Source: Dehalococcoidia bacterium | Lineage (GTDB): Bacteria; Chloroflexota; Dehalococcoidia; Tepidiformales; Tepidiformaceae | DNA: 11,808 bases | Direction of reading: 5' to 3' | NCBI GenBank assembly: GCA_023228745.1 | Contig: JALOAP010000050.1 | Coordinates: forward strand, 1 to 11,808 | Shown here: piece after piece, positions 1 to 6,045 of the stretch | Layout: each line of letters opens with the position of its first letter | Position numbering within the stretch: the first letter of the stretch is position 1 | Translations under genes and position numbers: made by a program | The notes under the pieces: generated by a model | What the model was told of the DNA's origin: nothing | The model's input: only the letters and a program-made list of their open reading frames with translations | Databases searched by the model: none

Positions 1-6
1 GCCGGC

Positions 7-41
7 TAGCTGTCAATTGTCAGCCGCCAGGCGCCAGGCCT
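7..41. repeat. Degenerate heptamer array A
   Basis: Five consecutive 7-nt units can be read in one phase: TAGCTGT, CAATTGT, CAGCCGC, CAGGCGC, CAGGCCT. The first unit matches the TAGC-type heptamers of the other arrays in this window, and the later ones share a CA start. It lies outside any gene. The rest of positions 42-127 shows nothing I can recognise. Confidence 0.5.
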
Positions 42-127
42 GTTGTACTTCGGGCGTCGTGAGGGGTCGGGCGAGGCGGTGACACGGGATCGGAGGACAC
101 GCTGCCACCAGCCACAACGAGAACCAA

Positions 128-148
128 GTAGCTAGTAGCTAGCAGCTA
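128..148. repeat. Heptamer array B at the end of the HxlR gene
   Basis: Three tandem heptamers, GTAGCTA, GTAGCTA, GCAGCTA. On the minus strand they read TAGCTGC, TAGCTAC, TAGCTAC, which is the TAGCNNN unit type seen at 3078, 6767 and 9800. The last bases overlap the stop codon of the HxlR-family gene, so the array sits directly at its 3' end. Confidence 0.65.
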
Positions 149-478
149 CTCCCCCGTCCACTTGTGGATCCACTGGTCGAGCGCCGCAACGATGGCGTCG
201 AGTTCGCGGCCCTTGGGGGTGAGTTCGTATTCGATGCGAACCGGGGTCTCGGGGTACACGTGCCGCTCGACGATGCCGGCTCCCTCGAGTTCGCGCAGGC
301 GTTCGGAGAGCAAGCGGTCGGAGAGGCCCGGGATGGCGGCGAGGATTTCGCTGAAGCGCACCGACCCGGCGAGCATCGTCCGGACGATGGCACCCGTCCA
401 CCGCCGCCCGATGAGTTCCAGCGCATTCTGGAAGAGCGGGCAGTAGGGAGACACGGTGGCGGGCTGTTCCTGGACCAT
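146..478 (-). CDS. HxlR-family winged-helix transcriptional regulator
   Basis: Predicted DNA-binding protein of 110 residues, the usual size for a single-domain HxlR regulator (YodB/HypR type). The order is typical: an N-terminal Cys-Pro (residues 13-14), the helix ending IGRRWTGAIV (about 23-32), FSEILAAIPGLSDRLLSERL (about 42-61) as the recognition region, and a wing with EYELTPKGREL. Cys13 lies where several HxlR proteins carry a redox- or electrophile-sensing cysteine; that role is inferred. The start at 478 has a GGAG only 2 nt away, so translation may be weak or begin nearby. The gene is divergent from the YceI gene, and the shared gap holds a -35 box and a TACG/CGTA palindrome. HxlR proteins commonly control the divergent neighbour and themselves, so the YceI gene is the obvious candidate target. 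Confidence 0.9.
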   Translation of the reverse strand: MVQEQPATVSPYCPLFQNALELIGRRWTGAIVRTMLAGSVRFSEILAAIPGLSDRLLSERLRELEGAGIVERHVYPETPVRIEYELTPKGRELDAIVAALDQWIHKWTGE

Positions 479-514
479 GGCTCCATTCTACGGGATCCGC
501 ACCGAGTTTCCTAC

Positions 515-544
515 TTGACATGGCTCACTTACGTTTCGTAGCAT
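515..544 (+). promoter_or_regulatory. Candidate promoter of the YceI gene
   Basis: A perfect TTGACA (515-520) is followed after 18 nt by TAGCAT (539-544), a 4/6 match to TATAAT. Transcription would begin near 551, about 48 nt before the GTG start. The match is by eye; the -35 is strong and the -10 is mediocre. Confidence 0.5.
530..540. promoter_or_regulatory. Small palindrome, candidate HxlR operator
   Basis: TACG-TTT-CGTA is a perfect inverted repeat between the two promoter boxes of the YceI gene. In addition, GTTTCCTAC (506-514) and GTTTCGTAG (533-541) are near-identical direct repeats on either side of TTGACA. TAC/GTA half-sites occur in known HxlR-family operators such as those of YodB. 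Its place between divergent genes fits an operator, but binding is inferred. Confidence 0.4.
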
Positions 545-598
545 GGCATCAGAAAATAACAGGGCAACACTAAGTTGCAAAACCGGAGATGACACACA

Positions 599-1120
599 GT
601 GACCTGGCAACTTGACCCCACCCACACCCGCATCGAGTTTAGCGCCCGCCACATGCTTGTTTCGCGTGTCCGCGGCGTGTTCGACTCCTATCAGCTCGAA
701 GCAAAGATCGACGAGAGCGACCTTTCGAAGTCCTCGGCGACGCTTACGATCGATGCCGCGAGCGTCGACACGGGAGTGGAAGATCGCGACGCGCACCTCA
801 AGAGCGGCGACTTCTTTGACGTGGAGAACCACCCGAAGATCGTTTTTGAGACGAAGCGCATCGAGCCGAAGGGTGATGGCGAATACCGCGTCGTTGGCAA
901 CCTGACCATTCGCGACGAGACCCGCGAAGTGGAGTTCAAGGGTGAGGCGCACGGCCCGGCGGAGGACCCCTGGGGCGGCAAGCGCATCGCGCTCACAGCC
1001 GAGGCTCAGGTGAACCGCAAGGACTTCGGCCTCACCTGGAACGTTCCCCTCGCCGAGGGTGCGCTTGTGAGCGACAAGGTGACGCTTAGCATCGAAGCTG
1101 AGCTCGTTCCCGCCGCCTAG
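599..1120 (+). CDS. YceI family polyisoprenoid-binding-like protein
   Basis: A 173-residue YceI-domain protein, an extended beta-barrel of the lipocalin-like type that binds a long-chain isoprenoid or amphipathic molecule in characterised members. Family hallmarks are visible: the N-terminal WQLDPTHTRIEFSARHM, then VRGVFDSYQ, the ATLTIDAASVDTGVEDRDAHLKS stretch, FFDVENHPKIVFETKRI, and a C-terminal GLTWNVPLAEGALVSDKVTLSIEAEL. It has no signal peptide, unlike the periplasmic E. coli YceI, and so resembles the cytoplasmic Thermus-type proteins. The start is GTG at 599, with GGAG at 585-588 ten nt upstream. It is a single-gene unit with its own promoter and a downstream hairpin, and may be controlled by the divergent HxlR regulator. 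The substrate cannot be told from the sequence. Confidence 0.93.
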   Translation: MTWQLDPTHTRIEFSARHMLVSRVRGVFDSYQLEAKIDESDLSKSSATLTIDAASVDTGVEDRDAHLKSGDFFDVENHPKIVFETKRIEPKGDGEYRVVGNLTIRDETREVEFKGEAHGPAEDPWGGKRIALTAEAQVNRKDFGLTWNVPLAEGALVSDKVTLSIEAELVPAA

Positions 1121-1146
1121 CCCGAGGCAACCGGCGACGCTCTTCC

Positions 1147-1176
1147 GCCCCTCCCTGCTGCACAGCGGGGAGGGGC
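1147..1176 (+). terminator. Terminator-like hairpin after the YceI gene
   Basis: A 14-bp GC-rich stem with one G-T pair: GCCCCTCCCTGCTG faces CAGCGGGGAGGGGC, starting 27 nt after the YceI stop. The tail GCTTGCGTTG has few T residues, so termination strength is uncertain. Confidence 0.6.
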
Positions 1177-1308
1177 GCTTGCGTTGCGGCGTACGATCGA
1201 GAGCGCACCGCGGCTCGACGTTCGGACAGCGTCGGCAGGGGAGCATCGGCCCGTTGCCGCGTGCGGGGCCCTCCGCTCGTGAGCCCGGCCGGCAAAGGAG
1301 CAAAGCAC

Positions 1309-1671
1309 ATGGCGAACCCCGTCGTCCACTTCGAAATCAATTCCCAAAACGCCGCCAGGATGCGGGAGTTCTACAGCGGCCTCTTCGGCTGGGAGATGAG
1401 CGAGATGCCGGAGATGAGCTACACCATGGTTATGCCCGGCACCGACCCGGGCATCAACGGCGGTATCGGCCAGGTCGACAACCCCGACGAGGCGTGGGCT
1501 ACCTTCTACGTCGAAGTCGACGACCCGCAGCGCTACCTCGACGAAGCGGTGGCGAAGGGCGGTACCGTCGTGAGCCCGGTGATGGAGATCCCGGGTGTGG
1601 TCACCACAGCGGTCTTCGCCGACCCGGACGGGCACCGTATCGGGCTCGTGAAGTCCGCGCCGCCGCAGTAG
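1309..1671 (+). CDS. VOC superfamily (glyoxalase/bleomycin-resistance fold) protein
   Basis: A 120-residue single-domain protein with the paired beta-alpha-beta-beta-beta modules of the vicinal oxygen chelate fold. Module one runs from VVHFEINSQNAARMREFYSG through FGWEM (about 5-30). Module two starts near ATFYVEVDD (about 65-75) and ends with the typical FADPDGHRIGLVK. The possible metal ligands His7 and the Glu of FYVEVDD are present, but the final strand has Lys where many metal-dependent members have Glu. Enzymatic activity is therefore uncertain and no substrate can be named. The ATG at 1309 is chosen because AAAGGAG (1294-1300) lies 8 nt upstream; an upstream GTG at 1261 is in frame but adds residues that do not belong to the fold. 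It converges on panC with a 6-nt gap. Confidence 0.88.
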   Translation: MANPVVHFEINSQNAARMREFYSGLFGWEMSEMPEMSYTMVMPGTDPGINGGIGQVDNPDEAWATFYVEVDDPQRYLDEAVAKGGTVVSPVMEIPGVVTTAVFADPDGHRIGLVKSAPPQ

Positions 1672-1677
1672 GGTGAG

Positions 1678-2514
1678 CTAGCCGAGCTCGATGTTGTCGA
1701 GCAGGCGTGTCTGGCCGAACCGCACCACGAGGGACAGGAGCACGGGACCCTCGATAATGCCCTCGACCTCTTCGAGCGAGCGGTCGTCGGCCAGCGAGAT
1801 GTAGTCGATCTCTGCGAGGGGCTCCAAGGCGATGAGGCTGCGCACGAGTTCGCGCAGCTTTGCCGCGTCGCGCTCGCCACCGTCGAAGCGGGCGCGTGCC
1901 TGCTGAAGCGCGCGATAGAGCACCGGTGCGGCTGCGCGCTGTTCGGGCGAGAGGTAGACGTTGCGGCTGCTCATCGCGAGGCCGTCGGCTTCGCGGACGA
2001 TGTCGCAGGGCACAATTTCGACCGGCAGGTCGAGGTCCTGGACCATGCGCTGGAGCACGCGGAGTTGCTGCGCGTCCTTGCGTCCGAAGTAGGCGCGCGT
2101 CGGGCTCGTGGCGTTGAACAGCTTCAGCACGATCGTCGCGACCCCACGGAAGTGGCCCGGGCGGCGTTCGCCTTCGAGCCGCTGGCTCACGTCCTCCACA
2201 GTCACGTACGTCTGGTATCCGGGCGGGTACATCGCCGCGGGCGATGGCAGGTAGACGGCATCGACCCCCGCTTCGCGGAGGAGGGCCAGGTCGCGCTCCT
2301 CGTCGCGGGGATAGCGCTCGAAGTCTTCATTCGGCCCGAATTGGGTGGGGTTCACGAAAATGCTGACGGCGACGAGGCTGTTCTCTTCGCGAGCGCGCCG
2401 CACGAGCGCCAGGTGCCCGTCGTGCAGGTAGCCCATGGTGGGCACGAGGCCGAGGTCGCCGGCGTGTTCGCGCCGCCAGCCATGCATTCCGGTAGGAGTG
2501 GTGAGCAGTTCCAC
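1678..2514 (-). CDS. panC: Pantothenate synthetase (pantoate--beta-alanine ligase)
   Basis: Catalyses the ATP-dependent joining of pantoate and beta-alanine, the last step of vitamin B5 synthesis, in the cytoplasm. The 278-residue length is normal for the family. The nucleotidyltransferase signature is clear: PTMGYLHDGH (25-34) with the two histidines, then FVNPTQFGPNEDFERYPR, the YFGRKDAQQL nucleotide site, and DGLAMSSRN as the KMSKS-like loop. The start is a GTG at 2514, one base after the stop of the upstream Uma2 gene, with no obvious ribosome-binding site, so translation probably depends on coupling to that gene. It is the last gene of the leftward panD-panB-Uma2-panC cluster and supplies the step that uses the products of the other two pan enzymes. 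Confidence 0.97.
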   Translation of the reverse strand: MELLTTPTGMHGWRREHAGDLGLVPTMGYLHDGHLALVRRAREENSLVAVSIFVNPTQFGPNEDFERYPRDEERDLALLREAGVDAVYLPSPAAMYPPGYQTYVTVEDVSQRLEGERRPGHFRGVATIVLKLFNATSPTRAYFGRKDAQQLRVLQRMVQDLDLPVEIVPCDIVREADGLAMSSRNVYLSPEQRAAAPVLYRALQQARARFDGGERDAAKLRELVRSLIALEPLAEIDYISLADDRSLEEVEGIIEGPVLLSLVVRFGQTRLLDNIELG

Positions 2515-2515
2515 G

Positions 2516-3058
2516 CTAATCGTCGAGGGCCGCGAAGACGTCGGGGAGCTTCAGGCGGAAGCCGGGCAGCAGCGATGATTCAAGCGCGGCGTCTTCGGCG
2601 AGCGTCTCGCCATCGCGGTTGCCCTCGAATACCTCGACGGTGCGTGCCTCCGGGTCGATGAGCCAGCAGACATCGACGCCGTAGCGACGGTAGTGGCGGC
2701 ACTTTTCGCGCTGCTCGTCCATCGGTTCGCCGGGGGAGCGGACTTCGACCGCGAGCGTCGGTGGGAGCAGGTGCGGACCATCACGACGCGGTTTCTCCGG
2801 CCGCCAGTATCCGACGTCCGGCAGGCAGAATTCCGGGCGGCGCTCAGTGTCGAACCGGATGCGGGGTTCGGGGCCCAGCACCCCCCCGATGTCCAGGCGC
2901 AACGGACCCAGCCGGACGATGATTTCGCCGGCCAGGATAACGTGATCCTCGTTTGGCCTAGCCTTGCGCACGACCTCCCCGTAGACGTACTCGCGGTACG
3001 GCTTCTCCTCGGGGAGGGCAAGGTACTGCTCCACCGTCATCCGCAGACCAACCGCCAT
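2516..3058 (-). CDS. Uma2 family (DUF820) PD-(D/E)XK nuclease-like protein
   Basis: A 180-residue protein of the Uma2 family, predicted restriction-endonuclease fold proteins that are abundant in cyanobacteria and Chloroflexota and of unknown role. It shows the N-terminal MTVEQYLALPEE, an E-rich first helix region (YREYVYGEVVRKA), the PD motif in FCLPDVGYWRPE, the EVRSPG core strand, and the REKCRHYRRYGVDVCWLIDP stretch that defines the family; the DUF820 active-site pattern looks intact. The start at 3058 (MAVGLR) is preferred. A longer frame to 3130 would run into a heptamer repeat and add 24 unlikely residues. MTVEQ at 3040 is another possible start. Neither has a clear ribosome-binding site. 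It lies between panB and panC, one base before panC. Its presence in a vitamin operon is odd and may be an insertion. Confidence 0.88.
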   Translation of the reverse strand: MAVGLRMTVEQYLALPEEKPYREYVYGEVVRKARPNEDHVILAGEIIVRLGPLRLDIGGVLGPEPRIRFDTERRPEFCLPDVGYWRPEKPRRDGPHLLPPTLAVEVRSPGEPMDEQREKCRHYRRYGVDVCWLIDPEARTVEVFEGNRDGETLAEDAALESSLLPGFRLKLPDVFAALDD

Positions 3059-3077
3059 GCGCACAGGATACAAGAAT

Positions 3078-3133
3078 CGGTAGCCGGTAGCCGGTAGCCC
3101 GCGCGACAGCGCGCACCTGGCACGGGGCACCGG
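3078..3133. repeat. Composite heptamer array C
   Basis: Eight consecutive 7-nt units in one phase: CGGTAGC three times, CCGCGCG, ACAGCGC, GCACCTG, GCACGGG, GCACCGG. The TAGC-type block is followed in phase by a GCAC-type block. The array lies between panB and the Uma2 gene and is continuous with the hairpin at 3132-3162. Confidence 0.8.
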
Positions 3134-3162
3134 CTTCCCTCCCCGCAGGGGGAAGGGAAGCC
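3132..3162 (-). terminator. Hairpin 3' of panB
   Basis: GGCTTCCCT-CCCC-GCA-GGGG-GA-AGGGAAGCC forms a 13-bp stem with a 2-nt bulge, beginning 13 nt after the panB stop. There is no T-run on either side. It may end or weaken transcription after panB, or protect the panD-panB message, which would leave the Uma2 and panC genes dependent on readthrough or another promoter. Confidence 0.5.
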
Positions 3163-3175
3163 AACCCTGGTGGTG

Positions 3176-4015
3176 CTAGACGCCCGACAGTTCGTTCAGT
3201 GTCGACTCGTCCATCTCGAAGCTGTGCTCGGTCGTGGGGAACTCGCGGCCTTCGACTTCCGCGACGTATTCGCGGACCGCGTCGCGGACGGTGCCGCCGA
3301 TGTTCGCGTAGACCTTCGCGTGGCGCAGCACGCGGCGGTCGTCGTAGATGCCGAGCATGTCGTGCAGCACCTGCACCTGGCCGTCGCAGTCCGGCCCGGC
3401 GCCGATACCGATCGTCGGGATGGAGATGCGCTCGGTGACCATCTTGGCGAGGGGCGCCGGGATGGTTTCGAGCACGACAGCGAAGGCCCCGGCCTCTTCC
3501 AGTGAGCGCGCATCGTTGAGCAGCTTCGCAGCAGCGGCCGGGGTCTTGCCCTGCACCTTGTGGCCGCCGAACTGGTTCACGGATTGTGGCGTGAGTCCGA
3601 GGTGGCCCATCACCGGGATGCCGGATTCGACCATGCGGTGCACGAGCGGGGCGACGTGACTGCCGCCTTCGAGCTTCACGGCCGTCGCGCCGGCCTCCTG
3701 GAGCAGCCGCACGGCGTTGCGCATTGCGTCGTCGGGGCTCGCCTGGTAGCTGCCGAAGGGCAGATCGGCGACGACGATCGCTTTCTCCGTGCCGCGCACG
3801 ACGGCGCGCGTGTGGTAGACGATGTCGTCCATGGTCACCGGGACGGTCGAGTCATAGCCGAGGACGACGCTGCCGAGGGAGTCGCCAACGAGGACGATAG
3901 GAACGCCCGCCTGTTCGACGAGCCGCGCGAACGGGTAGTCGTAGGCGGTAATCATGGCGAAGCGCTGCCCCTTCGCCTTCCATTCGCGAAGCTTGTGAAT
4001 CGAATACCGTGCCAT
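3176..4015 (-). CDS. panB: 3-methyl-2-oxobutanoate (ketopantoate) hydroxymethyltransferase
   Basis: Transfers a hydroxymethyl group from 5,10-methylene-tetrahydrofolate to 2-oxoisovalerate to give ketopantoate, the first committed step of pantothenate synthesis. The 279-residue protein is a complete (beta/alpha)8 enzyme. It has MITAYDYPFARL, the metal-site motif VGDSLG (Asp45), ADLPFGSY, VKLEGG with the conserved Lys and Glu, GHLGLTPQS, KVQGKT, the VLETIP catalytic Glu, and PTIGIGAGPDCDGQVQV. The start at 4015 is supported by AGGAGG (4023-4028) seven nt upstream. That ribosome-binding site overlaps the panD stop codon, so the two genes are tightly coupled. The C-terminal 30 residues are acidic and form the variable tail seen in many members. 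Confidence 0.98.
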   Translation of the reverse strand: MARYSIHKLREWKAKGQRFAMITAYDYPFARLVEQAGVPIVLVGDSLGSVVLGYDSTVPVTMDDIVYHTRAVVRGTEKAIVVADLPFGSYQASPDDAMRNAVRLLQEAGATAVKLEGGSHVAPLVHRMVESGIPVMGHLGLTPQSVNQFGGHKVQGKTPAAAAKLLNDARSLEEAGAFAVVLETIPAPLAKMVTERISIPTIGIGAGPDCDGQVQVLHDMLGIYDDRRVLRHAKVYANIGGTVRDAVREYVAEVEGREFPTTEHSFEMDESTLNELSGV

Positions 4016-4026
4016 GGGAAAGCCTC

Positions 4027-4437
4027 CTAGCCGATGCCGACGGCTTCGCGCGCTTTGTGCGAAAGGCCGTCGCCATAGGACGAGCGGACAATGCGGTTCT
4101 GGCTGTCGACGAACACTTCCTTCGGAGCGAGGTGGCGCGCCTGCTCTTCGGTGAGCTGCTGGTAGGCGATGATGATCACGAGGTCGCCTTCGTGGACGAG
4201 GTGAGCGGCCGCGCCGTTGATGCAGATTTCGCCGCTTCCCCGGCGGCCCATAATCGTGTAGGTCTCGAGCCGCGCGCCGTTGGTGACGTCGACCACATGC
4301 ACCTGCTCATAGGGCAGGAAGCCGGCGGCATCCATGAGATCCGGGTCGATCGTGATGGACCCGACGTAGTTCAGGTTGGCCTCGGTGACGGTGGCGCGGT
4401 GAATCTTCCCCGTCATCATGGTTCGCACGCTGTGCAT
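4027..4437 (-). CDS. panD: Aspartate 1-decarboxylase precursor
   Basis: Pyruvoyl enzyme that converts L-aspartate to beta-alanine, the amine half of pantothenate. It is made as a proenzyme that cuts itself to create the pyruvoyl group. The 136-residue product has the family N-terminus RTMMTGKIHRATVTEANLNYVGSITIDPDLM. The self-processing site is Gly26-Ser27 in YVGSITID, and Lys11, the NGARLETYTI segment with its catalytic Arg and Tyr, and NGAAAHLVHEGDLVII follow. The ATG at 4437 is chosen because a G-rich GAGAGGG lies just upstream and the N-terminus then aligns with the family; ATG at 4416-4419 is possible. The frame stays open to 4542, but that part covers a hairpin leader and is not family-like. 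First gene of the pan cluster, with a long structured leader. Confidence 0.97.
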   Translation of the reverse strand: MHSVRTMMTGKIHRATVTEANLNYVGSITIDPDLMDAAGFLPYEQVHVVDVTNGARLETYTIMGRRGSGEICINGAAAHLVHEGDLVIIIAYQQLTEEQARHLAPKEVFVDSQNRIVRSSYGDGLSHKAREAVGIG

Positions 4438-4459
4438 CCCCCCCGCCCTCTCACGAAAC

Positions 4460-4480
4460 GAGCCCGCCATGGGCGGGCTC
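4460..4480 (-). promoter_or_regulatory. Hairpin in the panD leader
   Basis: GAGCCCGCC-ATG-GGCGGGCTC is a perfect 9-bp stem with a 3-nt loop, 22 nt before the panD start. On the minus strand it is followed by CGTTTCG, a short T-run, and then the G-rich ribosome-binding region. This layout could act as a leader attenuator or sequester the start; which one cannot be told by eye. Confidence 0.5.
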
Positions 4481-4584
4481 GACAACTTCGAACAAGAAGG
4501 GGGCGCGAATACGCCGCGAATCGTGCTCTCCGTACCGGCCACGCAGGGTCCAGGCGGAAGTGTTTCGAAAGGGCAACTGACTTA

Positions 4585-4625
4585 CCGGGCTCGCCGTCCC
4601 CGCAAGAGGGATCGACGGCACCCAG
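4585..4625 (-). promoter_or_regulatory. Structured stem-loop in the panD upstream region
   Basis: On the minus strand CTGGG-T-GCCGTC-GAT-CCC-TCTTGC-GGG-GACGGC-GAG-CCCGG folds into an interrupted stem of 14 bp, with one G-T pair in the outermost helix. I tested it by eye against common riboswitch cores (TPP, FMN, cobalamin, SAM, c-di-GMP, c-di-AMP, fluoride) and found no match. It may be the 5' end of the pan message or part of a larger leader that includes the hairpin at 4460. Confidence 0.35.
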
Positions 4626-4654
4626 ATCGTTCACGAGAGGATAAGCGTTGTCAA
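4626..4654 (-). promoter_or_regulatory. Candidate promoter of the pan cluster
   Basis: On the minus strand TTGACA (4649-4654) is followed after 17 nt by AACGAT (4626-4631), a 3/6 match to TATAAT. It is the only good -35 box between the htpX terminator and panD. Transcription from it would start near 4619, giving a leader of about 180 nt. Confidence 0.35.
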
Positions 4655-4682
4655 TAGCTACTTGCCGAAGTGCCCGGTGCAT
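4655..4682. repeat. Degenerate heptamer array D
   Basis: Units TAGCTAC, TTGCCGA, AGTGCCC, GGTGCAT in one 7-nt phase. GTGCCCG, read across the last two units, is the reverse complement of the CGGGCAC type at 4752. The array lies between the pan promoter candidate and the htpX terminator. Confidence 0.5.
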
Positions 4683-4704
4683 GACGCTGAGGCTGGGTGA
4701 TTTG

Positions 4705-4740
4705 CAGAAAAGAACCCCGCTCAATGTGTGAGCGGGGTTC
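4705..4740 (-). terminator. Intrinsic terminator of htpX
   Basis: On the minus strand GAACCCCGCTC-ACACATT-GAGCGGGGTTC is a perfect 11-bp stem with a 7-nt loop, followed directly by TTTTCTG. It begins 39 nt after the htpX stop codon. This is the clearest Rho-independent terminator in the window and separates htpX from the pan cluster. Confidence 0.92.
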
Positions 4741-4751
4741 GAACTGTGCAT

Positions 4752-4772
4752 GGGCACCGGGCACCGGGCACT
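4752..4772. repeat. Heptamer array E
   Basis: Three tandem units, GGGCACC, GGGCACC, GGGCACT, between the htpX stop codon and its terminator. The unit is the reverse complement of GTGCCCG at 6734-6747 and is the GCAC-type partner of the composite arrays. Confidence 0.65.
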
Positions 4773-4778
4773 CGGAAC

Positions 4779-5621
4779 TTACCGCCCCACCGCCATATCC
4801 CGCAGCCGCTTGATCCGCTCCTCCATTGGCGGGTGGGTGCTGAACAGGTTCGACATGCCCTGGCCGGCGAACGGCTTCACGATGTAGAGCGCCGAGACGG
4901 CCTCCTGTGCGGGCGTGTCGGGCATTGGGGCGTACTGCACGCCGCGATGGAGCTTTTCGAGCGCGCTCGCGAGCGCCTCCGGGTCGTGCGTGACCTCCGC
5001 TCCGGTCTGGTCCGCGGCGTACTCACGCTGCCGGCTGATGCCGAGCTGCATGAGGGTCGCCGCGATGGGCGCGATGAGGATGGCAATGAGCATCAGCAGC
5101 GGGTTGCGGTTGTCGCGCCCGCCGAAGAGGCTCGAGAACATCAGCACCTGGGCGATCATCTGGATCGCACCAGCGATCGTCGCGACGATCGAGCTGGTGA
5201 GGATGTCGCGGTTCTTTACGTGGCCCATTTCGTGGCCAATGACGCCGCGCAGTTCGCGGTCGGTGAGCAGCCGGCGAATGCCGGTGGTGACGGCAACAAC
5301 CGCGTGGTCCGGGTTTCGTCCCGTCGCGAAGGCGTTGGGCGAATCGGTATGGATGACGTAAACGCGAGGCATCGGCATCTTCGCGAGGTTCGCGACTTCG
5401 CGGATCATGGCGAAGAGATGTGGGTCCTGGCTCTCGTCGATCTCCTGGGCACCAGCCATGCGGAGCGCCATCTTGTCGCTGAACCAGTAGGCAGCGAAGT
5501 TCATGACACCCGCAAAGATGAGGAAGATGAGCGCGCCGCTCGTCCCGCCCACGAGCCCGCCCACGAGCACCAGCAGACCGGTGAGGCTCGCCAGCAGCAC
5601 CGTGGTCTTCAACGTGTTCAT
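4779..5621 (-). CDS. htpX: HtpX family zinc metalloprotease (M48)
   Basis: Integral membrane protease that degrades misfolded membrane proteins, with the catalytic site facing the cytoplasm in characterised members. The 280-residue protein has two N-terminal hydrophobic segments (about 7-24 and 28-46), the SPNAFATGR substrate-side motif, the zinc site HEMGH (130-134), a second hydrophobic pair (about 143-165 and 175-195), and REYAADQTGA carrying the third zinc ligand Glu. The C-terminus has the STHPPMEERIKRL signature. The start MNTLKTT is family-like and placed at 5621. The AAGGAGG (5638-5644) lies about 15-16 nt away, longer than usual. An ATG at 5651 is in frame, but the -10 box at 5654-5659 leaves it at or before the transcript start. 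The gene has its own promoter and terminator, so it is a single-gene unit. Confidence 0.96.
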   Translation of the reverse strand: MNTLKTTVLLASLTGLLVLVGGLVGGTSGALIFLIFAGVMNFAAYWFSDKMALRMAGAQEIDESQDPHLFAMIREVANLAKMPMPRVYVIHTDSPNAFATGRNPDHAVVAVTTGIRRLLTDRELRGVIGHEMGHVKNRDILTSSIVATIAGAIQMIAQVLMFSSLFGGRDNRNPLLMLIAILIAPIAATLMQLGISRQREYAADQTGAEVTHDPEALASALEKLHRGVQYAPMPDTPAQEAVSALYIVKPFAGQGMSNLFSTHPPMEERIKRLRDMAVGR

Positions 5622-5644
5622 CGGGTCGTTTTGAATACCTCCTT

Positions 5645-5668
5645 GGTGCACCCATTATACAGTGCACC
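5645..5668 (-). promoter_or_regulatory. htpX promoter with overlapping inverted repeat
   Basis: A perfect TATAAT -10 box on the minus strand (5654-5659) sits inside the inverted repeat GGTGCAC-N10-GTGCACC. The two 7-bp arms (5645-5651 and 5662-5668) flank the box. No convincing -35 is visible 16-18 nt upstream, so an activator or an alternative sigma may be needed, or the arms bind a repressor. Transcription would start near 5647, 26 nt before the start codon. Confidence 0.6.
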
Positions 5669-5815
5669 TGCGAAGGCCCCGGTAAGTTGCCGTGCGTGAG
5701 TTGACACAGCAGTGCGGGTCCAATCACAGGGCGTTGACCACGCCTCATCCGCCCTCCTCGCCCGCGAAGCAGGAGGCCTCGCCGGTTTCTGTCGCTGGCG
5801 ATCCCTCACCGCCAC

Positions 5816-5852
5816 CGGGAGCTGCCCCTCGGACCCGGCGGGGCAGCTCCCG
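5816..5852 (-). terminator. Perfect 13-bp hairpin downstream of the SRPBCC gene tail
   Basis: CGGGAGCTGCCCC-N11-GGGGCAGCTCCCG, with no mismatches. It begins 10 nt past the TAA at 5863-5865 that closes the +1 reading frame downstream of the SRPBCC gene, but 191 nt past the SRPBCC stop itself. No T-run follows on either strand. Its position suggests that the transcription unit ends after 5863. Confidence 0.6.
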
Positions 5853-5862
5853 TGGCCGCGGA

Positions 5863-6045
5863 TTACAGGTGCTGATACGGGTCTGGTGCCTCGTCCTCGT
5901 CGCCCGGCGGCCGGGTTTCCGCGGGACGGCCATAGCTGGTGTTCGCGCCGCCCTGCATCGAACCGCCACTTGAGTCGCTCGTCTCTTGCTCCATCGCGCG
6001 GCCTGTGGCCCGGACGCCCCCCTCGCCGGCCCTGCCACGCTCGTC
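5863..6045 (-). other. Possible +1-frame C-terminal extension of the SRPBCC protein
   Basis: A 60-codon open frame begins exactly where the SRPBCC frame stops and runs in the +1 frame to TAA at 5863. The join would be CCC-TTT-TGA-C, where slippage on TTT gives TTT-GAC. The codons are GC-rich at the third base (33 of 43 in the last part), as in the real genes here, and the product is hydrophilic, Gly/Ser/acidic rich and ends in PDPYQHL. An internal ATG at 5994 could start a separate 43-residue protein, but no ribosome-binding site precedes it. Options are a programmed or decayed frameshift, a sequencing error in the T-run, or a small gene. Confidence 0.4.

Noticed and set aside
488..1303. Leftward 271-codon open frame opposite the YceI gene
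   Set aside because: It is antisense to a clear YceI protein and its terminator, and has no domain-like sequence; a product of high GC content.
3059..3130. Longer N-terminus for the Uma2 protein
   Set aside because: The extra 24 residues are encoded by the heptamer array and do not match the family start.
4438..4542. Longer N-terminus for PanD
   Set aside because: It would translate the leader hairpin; the family begins at the RTMM..KIHRATV region.
4541..4704. Known riboswitch or small RNA (cobalamin, c-di-AMP, SAM, T-box, SRP) upstream of panD
   Set aside because: Stem-loops are present, but none of the conserved core sequences of these classes could be found.
4728..5699. Rightward 323-codon open frame opposite htpX
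   Set aside because: It overlaps the whole of htpX and its promoter and is His/Arg/Glu-rich antisense sequence without a fold or ribosome-binding site.
5701..5730. Rightward promoter starting with TTGACA
   Set aside because: No -10 box at a usual distance and no rightward gene downstream.
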